Notes under the pieces: generated by a model
The model's input: the letters and a program-made list of their open reading frames with translations, nothing else
Told to the model about the DNA's origin: nothing
Database searches by the model: none
Shown: piece by piece, positions 33,108 to 37,099 of the stretch
Numbering within the stretch: position 1 is the first letter of the stretch
Layout of the letters: every line of letters begins with the position of its first letter
Origin: Mesorhizobium sp.
GTDB lineage: Bacteria; Pseudomonadota; Alphaproteobacteria; Rhizobiales; Rhizobiaceae
Reading direction: 5' to 3'
Length of the DNA stretch: 37,099 bases
Assembly: GCF_017306585.1 (NCBI RefSeq)
Contig: NZ_JAFKIC010000157.1
Span: 1 to 37,099, forward strand
Made by a program: the position numbers and the translations under genes

Positions 33108-34400
33108 ATGACGCCGACATCGAGCCGAACGGCGCGCATCCGGGCTCTCGCGCAGCATGACGTTGCCGAAGCGCAGCGCGGGCTGTGCATGCTGCTGAGC
33201 GACCTGTTCGGAATGAACCCCGACAACGTCCGCATCAATTTCGACAAATACAGCCTCAACTCGCTGAACGGCTTCTTCGACAGCGACGGCAACGCCTACT
33301 TCTTCAAGTTCCATCAGGAGGAGCGGGAAGAGGCGATGGCGGGCGAGTACTACCGGGCCGAAATCCTCTCGCGCGCCGGCCTGCCGGTGGATCAGCCCGT
33401 CCATATGTCCACCGAGCCTGGTGAGCAGATCCTCGTCTATCACCGCCGCACGGATCCGAGGTTTTCGGATGTGCTGGTCGCGCTGGATGCCGAGGACGAT
33501 CCCGAAAAGCGGCGCGAAGCGGTGCAGGCCGAGCGCGATCTCAGCGCCAGGCTGCTCGAGGTCTATCGCGAGACGCTACATCCGGTGACCATCGCTGAGG
33601 TGTCGGCGGAGCCGATCCACAGGCTCTTCCATGAGCGGCTGATCGATGCCGGTACGCGCTTGTCGCCCGGCGGGCGTCTCGCCGATTTCTACATCGGCAA
33701 ACCATTCGTCTTTCCGGGCCTCGAACTCGACTGGGACCGTTTCTCGCGGTTGAAATTCGTCATCAATGGCCGGCCCTACCGTCGCAGCATCGGCGAGCTT
33801 TTCGACGCTGCAGCGGCGCGGCTGCGGCCGGACAGGCTTGCCGATGCCGGCGGCGTGGTCGCGCATGGCGACGCCCACAATGCCAATGTCTGGTACACCG
33901 AGAAGGCGGGGAGGGCGCAACTATCCTTCTTCGATCCCGCCTTTGCCGGCTCGCATATCCCGACGCTGCTGGCCGAGGTGAAGGCGACGTTCCACAACAT
34001 CTTTGCTCATCCCTTCTGGCTCTACGATCCGGTTGCGGCGACGCAGGCTTTTCATGCGTACGCTCGGCTGGAGGGAAACCTTCTTCACATCGACACGGAC
34101 TGGGACCTCAGCCCTGTCCGTCGCGACCTGCTGGAGGTCAAGGCGACGGCGCTGTGGCAGCCCTTGCTGCTGGAGCTCAAACGGCGCGGCATGCTGCCGG
34201 CCGATTGGCGCACGGTGCTGCGATTGGGGCTGTTCCTGTCGCCCACCCTGGTCATGAATCTGCGGGCCGGCGCCCGCAGTCATACGCCGGTCTCTTCCCT
34301 CATTGCATTTGCGGTCGCGGTCATGGTCGGCAGCGAGCCCGATGGCGGTGCCGACCGGGTGACCGCTTTTCTCGACCGGATCGATCCTGACAAAGCGTGA
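33108..34400 (+). CDS. APH-fold phosphotransferase-like protein
   Basis: A 430-residue protein with the aminoglycoside/choline-kinase fold. The catalytic loop is VAHGDAHNANVW, the metal-binding aspartate lies in LSFFDPAFAG, and the N-lobe holds a nucleotide-binding lysine candidate in AYFFKFHQEER. GGAGAGG precedes ATG 33108. Relatives phosphorylate small hydroxyl or amino compounds (choline, homoserine, methylthioribose, aminoglycosides). The catabolic context and own operator argue for a metabolic kinase acting on the imported compound, not drug resistance. Substrate unknown. The protein is longer than most APH enzymes because of a helical C-terminus. Confidence 0.75.
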   Translation: MTPTSSRTARIRALAQHDVAEAQRGLCMLLSDLFGMNPDNVRINFDKYSLNSLNGFFDSDGNAYFFKFHQEEREEAMAGEYYRAEILSRAGLPVDQPVHMSTEPGEQILVYHRRTDPRFSDVLVALDAEDDPEKRREAVQAERDLSARLLEVYRETLHPVTIAEVSAEPIHRLFHERLIDAGTRLSPGGRLADFYIGKPFVFPGLELDWDRFSRLKFVINGRPYRRSIGELFDAAAARLRPDRLADAGGVVAHGDAHNANVWYTEKAGRAQLSFFDPAFAGSHIPTLLAEVKATFHNIFAHPFWLYDPVAATQAFHAYARLEGNLLHIDTDWDLSPVRRDLLEVKATALWQPLLLELKRRGMLPADWRTVLRLGLFLSPTLVMNLRAGARSHTPVSSLIAFAVAVMVGSEPDGGADRVTAFLDRIDPDKA

Positions 34401-34460
34401 ACTCACATTGAGGAGGGCTGGTGGATGCTCACGGTCGAACCAAAATCAGGTCACCCCAAC

Positions 34461-34480
34461 TTGTATATGCATGTATGTAT
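34461..34480 (+). promoter_or_regulatory. Tandem decamer operator candidate upstream of the ABC transporter
   Basis: TTGTATATGC followed by ATGTATGTAT. The first decamer is identical to the one at 28943. It ends seven bases before a TTGACA hexamer, so binding would abut or overlap RNA polymerase. Confidence 0.6.
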
Positions 34481-34487
34481 TTTAGCC

Positions 34488-34516
34488 TTGACATCGGCTC
34501 CCGCTGACGCTGAAAT
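34488..34516 (+). promoter_or_regulatory. Predicted sigma70-type promoter of the ABC transporter
   Basis: A consensus TTGACA (34488-34493) is followed after 17 bases by TGAAAT (34511-34516), four of six matches to TATAAT. It lies in the 245-bp gap before the binding-protein gene and just downstream of the tandem decamer. Confidence 0.5.
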
Positions 34517-34645
34517 ATCCCTGCATTTCACCATGAAGTGGCGGAGAAGAAGCCGAGGCACAGTGCCGCAAGAGCTGAAACCCGCAGTCTCACCAGACCG
34601 GATGCCTGGGTAAAAAAGCGGTCTGATCATCAAGGGGAACTAAAG

Positions 34646-35656
34646 ATGATGCGTAACCTGACAGGACAATTCCGCGCGTTCGTAATGGCTGCCGCCATCG
34701 GGCTCGCCGCCGCCCCGGCAGCCCGTGCAGCCGATGCGGCCATTCCCACCACGCCCGAGGCCGGGTCGTTCAAGATCGGCATCGAGCCCTGGCTCGGATA
34801 TGGCCAGTGGCACGTCGCCGACGCCAAGGGGCTGTTCAAGGCCAACGGCCTTTCGGACGTGCAGATCGTCAATTTCGCCGAGGACAAGGACCTCAACGCC
34901 GCGCTCGCCAGCGGCCAGCTCGACGCCGCCAACATCGCGACCCATACCGCGATGGGCATGGTCGCGGCCGGCCTGCCGGTGAAGATCGTGCTGCTGCTCG
35001 ATGTCTCGATGACGGCCGATGCCATCATCGCCGGCAAGGATGTCACCTCCATCGCCGACCTCAAGGGCAAGCAGGTCGCCTTCGAGGAAGGCACGACCAG
35101 CGACATCCTGCTCAAATACGCGCTGGCGAAAAACGGCATGTCGGTCGCCGATGTCCAGCCGGTTCCGATGCCGGCCGCCGATGCGGGCGGCGCGCTGATC
35201 GCCGGCCGTGTGCCGGTGGCGGTCACTTACGAACCCTATCTGACCGTCGCGATGGCGCAGAACAAGGACGTCAAGCTGCTGTTCACCGCTGGCGAGGACC
35301 CCGGCCTGATCAGCGACGTGCTGGTGGTGCGTGACGACGTGATCAAGTCGAAGCCCGGCCAGGTGCTCGCCATGATCAAGAGCTGGGACGCCGCGCTGAA
35401 GGACTATAACGCCGACACCGCAGGCGGTCGCGCCATCATCGCCAAGGCGGTCGGCTCCGACGTCAAGGACCTCAACACCGCTTTCGACGGCGTGCGCTAT
35501 TATTCACTCGCCGAGAACAAGACGGCGCTCACCGGTGACTTTGCCACCAAGACATTCGCCGATGTCGAAGCCGCCGCCAAGAACGCCAAGCTGCTTCAGA
35601 CCGACGTCACGCCGGATCAGATGATCGACCCGTCTTTCGTCAAGGCGGCGCAATGA
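34646..35656 (+). CDS. Periplasmic binding protein of a NitT/TauT-type ABC importer
   Basis: A 336-residue protein with a Sec signal peptide (MMRNLTGQ, hydrophobic core, cleavage around ARAADA) and the SsuA/TauA/NMT1 type II fold: FKIGIEPWLGYGQWHVADAKG, ALASGQLDAANIATHTAMG, DLKGKQVAFEEGTTSDILL and VAVTYEPYLTVA. AAGGGGAA precedes the tandem ATGs; in-frame sequence to 34538 lacks a signal peptide start and is not used. Ligands in this family include sulfonates, nitrate, pyrimidine precursors and others. Its promoter carries the HutC-like operator, tying it to the dehydrogenase cluster. Confidence 0.9.
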   Translation: MMRNLTGQFRAFVMAAAIGLAAAPAARAADAAIPTTPEAGSFKIGIEPWLGYGQWHVADAKGLFKANGLSDVQIVNFAEDKDLNAALASGQLDAANIATHTAMGMVAAGLPVKIVLLLDVSMTADAIIAGKDVTSIADLKGKQVAFEEGTTSDILLKYALAKNGMSVADVQPVPMPAADAGGALIAGRVPVAVTYEPYLTVAMAQNKDVKLLFTAGEDPGLISDVLVVRDDVIKSKPGQVLAMIKSWDAALKDYNADTAGGRAIIAKAVGSDVKDLNTAFDGVRYYSLAENKTALTGDFATKTFADVEAAAKNAKLLQTDVTPDQMIDPSFVKAAQ

Positions 35657-35683
35657 CGAAGCCGGATCGCGGGGGTAACGCAG

Positions 35684-36547
35684 ATGTCCGCTGAGCCTCC
35701 CGCGAAAGCCGGTCCGCCGCCTGCTTCATCGAAGCCGGCGGCGGGCAAGCCGATACGCCGCCGATCCTCCGGGATCGGCGTGCCCATCGCCAGGTCCCGC
35801 TTCCTGATGATCGCCGTGGCTGTCTTTGTCGGGCTCGGCCTTGCCTGGTGGGCGGCGACCGGGCTCGAATGGGTAAAACCCATCTTCCTGCCGTCGCCGG
35901 GCAGCGTCGCCACCCAGATCGCCAAGCTGGCGACCGACGGCACTTTGCTGCTGGATCTCCAGGCCTCGATCTACCGGATATCCATAGGCTTCCTCCTCGC
36001 ATCGGCGCTGTCGATACCGATCGGCGTGCTGATCGGCAGCTTTCGCTCCTGGGAGGCCGCCATCGAGCCGCTGGTGGATTTCATCCGCTACATGCCGGTC
36101 GTCGCTTTCGTGCCGCTCTCCATCCTGTGGGCCGGCACCGGCGACACGCAGAAATTCCTCATCATCTTCATCGGCACCTTCTTCCAGCAGGTGCTGATGA
36201 TCATGGACAATGTCAAACGGGTTCCCACCGATTTCATCGGCCTTGGCCGCACGCTCGGCCTGCCGGACCGCAAGATCCTGACCCGTATCGTTGTGCCCAG
36301 CGCCTTGCCGGGCATATGGGATACGCTGCGCATCAGCCTCGGCTGGGCATGGACCTGGCTGGTGCTGGCCGAGCTTGTCGCGGCGACATCCGGACTCGGC
36401 TATCGTATCACCGTGTCGCAGCGTTATTTCCAGACCAACACCATCATCGGCTACATCCTGCTCTTGGGCGTCCTCGGTCTCATCACCGACCAGGTGATGA
36501 AGGCGCTGGAAAAGGTGCTCTTCCGGCAGGACGGCCACTCGCAATGA
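35684..36547 (+). CDS. NitT/TauT-type ABC transporter permease
   Basis: A 287-residue inner-membrane permease with a proline/alanine-rich, basic cytoplasmic N-terminus (about 40 residues) and then about six hydrophobic segments. FLPSPGSVATQIAKL, FIRYMPVVAFVPLSILWAGTGD and the coupling motif LGRTLGLPDRKILTRIVVPSALP are typical of SsuC/TauC proteins. It follows the binding protein by 27 bp and precedes the ATPase by 10 bp. Confidence 0.92.
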   Translation: MSAEPPAKAGPPPASSKPAAGKPIRRRSSGIGVPIARSRFLMIAVAVFVGLGLAWWAATGLEWVKPIFLPSPGSVATQIAKLATDGTLLLDLQASIYRISIGFLLASALSIPIGVLIGSFRSWEAAIEPLVDFIRYMPVVAFVPLSILWAGTGDTQKFLIIFIGTFFQQVLMIMDNVKRVPTDFIGLGRTLGLPDRKILTRIVVPSALPGIWDTLRISLGWAWTWLVLAELVAATSGLGYRITVSQRYFQTNTIIGYILLLGVLGLITDQVMKALEKVLFRQDGHSQ

Positions 36548-36557
36548 GGACCAGCCG

Positions 36558-37099
36558 ATGAACGCTCCCAAGCTGCGCATCGCCGGCCTCCACAAGAGCT
36601 TCGGCACGGGAGAGCGTCGCACGGAAGTGCTGCGCGACATCAACCTCGATCTCGCCGACAATGAGTTCGTCTCGCTTGTCGGCACATCCGGCTGCGGCAA
36701 GAGCACACTCTTGTCGATCGTCGCTGGACTGCAGGATTTCGACGCTGGCGAACTCAGCATCGACGGCGCGCCGATCCTGCAGCCGGGCCTCGATCGTGGC
36801 GTCGTGTTCCAGTCCTACACGCTGCTTCCCTGGCTGACGGCGCGGCAGAATATCGAGTTCGCCCTCAAGGCCGCCGGCTACGATCGCTCGGCCTGCCGCG
36901 AGATCGCGCTCGAGCATCTCGACCTCGTCAAGCTGTCGCACAGCGCCGACCGCTTTCCATCAGAACTTTCGGGTGGCATGAAGCAGCGCGTCGCCATCGC
37001 GCGTGCGCTTTCCTACCGTCCCAAGATGCTCCTGATGTACGAGCCCTTCGGCGCGCTCGATGCCCTGACCCGGCACCAGATGCAGGAACTGCTGACCCA
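36558..37099 (+). CDS. NitT/TauT-type ABC transporter ATPase, partial, Walker B aspartate replaced by tyrosine
   Basis: The frame from ATG 36558 is open to the window end (about 180 residues). Walker A GTSGCGKST (residues 42-50), Q-loop VVFQSYTLLPW, signature LSGGMKQRVAIARAL and the D-loop FGALDALTRHQ are all normal for SsuB/TauB ATPases. At residue 161 the Walker B run reads LLMYEPFGALD instead of LLMDEPFGALD, from TAC in place of GAC (37038-37040). The lost aspartate normally coordinates magnesium, so ATP hydrolysis should be impaired unless this is a sequencing error. The C-terminus is outside the window. Confidence 0.92.
   Translation, partial: MNAPKLRIAGLHKSFGTGERRTEVLRDINLDLADNEFVSLVGTSGCGKSTLLSIVAGLQDFDAGELSIDGAPILQPGLDRGVVFQSYTLLPWLTARQNIEFALKAAGYDRSACREIALEHLDLVKLSHSADRFPSELSGGMKQRVAIARALSYRPKMLLMYEPFGALDALTRHQMQELLT

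Noticed and set aside
33108-34400. Aminoglycoside resistance gene
   Set aside because: The APH motifs are shared with metabolic kinases and the surroundings are a catabolic operon with its own operator; no mobile-element context.

Overview
The window is dense, GC-rich bacterial chromosomal DNA with long ATGA-overlapped operons and many ABC uptake systems. The protein types and gene arrangements fit an alphaproteobacterium of the Rhizobiales, most like Mesorhizobium; this is an inference from recognised families, not from a marker gene. No rRNA, tRNA, IS element, phage gene or CRISPR array was seen. Almost everything is catabolic or transport machinery, arranged as three adjoining blocks.

Block 1 (1-13645). 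A partial formate dehydrogenase delta gene and a C-terminally short M20 deacylase lie on the minus strand at the left edge. Next are a trimethylamine-dehydrogenase-like flavoprotein (with a perfect in-frame 57-bp tandem duplication), and a convergent five-gene operon livG-livF-livH-livM-FAD oxidase. A divergent plus-strand operon holds a GntR regulator, a DUF3830 protein, a TIGR04076 protein, an aldo/keto reductase, a SnoaL-like protein and the liv-type binding protein, followed by S-formylglutathione hydrolase. Together this looks like uptake and oxidation of a small N-methylated or amino compound, with formaldehyde and formate disposal. The substrate is unknown.

Block 2 (13704-26183). Two nucleoside hydrolases and a BMP-type (nucleoside) ABC transporter run leftward. 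Diverging from them are two tandem AA_synth (DUF1185) paralogues. Then come an enamidase-like amidohydrolase, a MarR regulator, an isochorismatase-type hydrolase, an NAD-dependent epimerase and an SDR. A 20-bp motif occurs as an inverted pair in the hydrolase/epimerase intergenic region, and a weaker copy sits before the AA_synth pair, suggesting one regulon. Nucleoside uptake, base release and opening of a cyclic amide is a testable reading.

Block 3 (26280-37099). An FAD amine/amino-acid oxidase and a HisC-like aminotransferase run leftward. An SDR, a HisD-like dehydrogenase, a zinc alcohol dehydrogenase, a HutC-like GntR regulator, an APH-fold kinase-like protein and a NitT/TauT-type ABC transporter (ATPase cut by the window end) run rightward. 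Three promoter regions carry the same TGTAT-rich tandem decamer, which I read as the operator of the HutC-like protein. This block is the best candidate for an undescribed catabolic system. Its substrate could be an imidazole amino-alcohol (HisC/HisD/HutC relatives) or a sulfonated or other polyol (SDR + HisD-like + zinc dehydrogenase matches the enzyme classes of the HpsO/HpsN/HpsP set). The visible ATPase has tyrosine in place of the Walker B aspartate.
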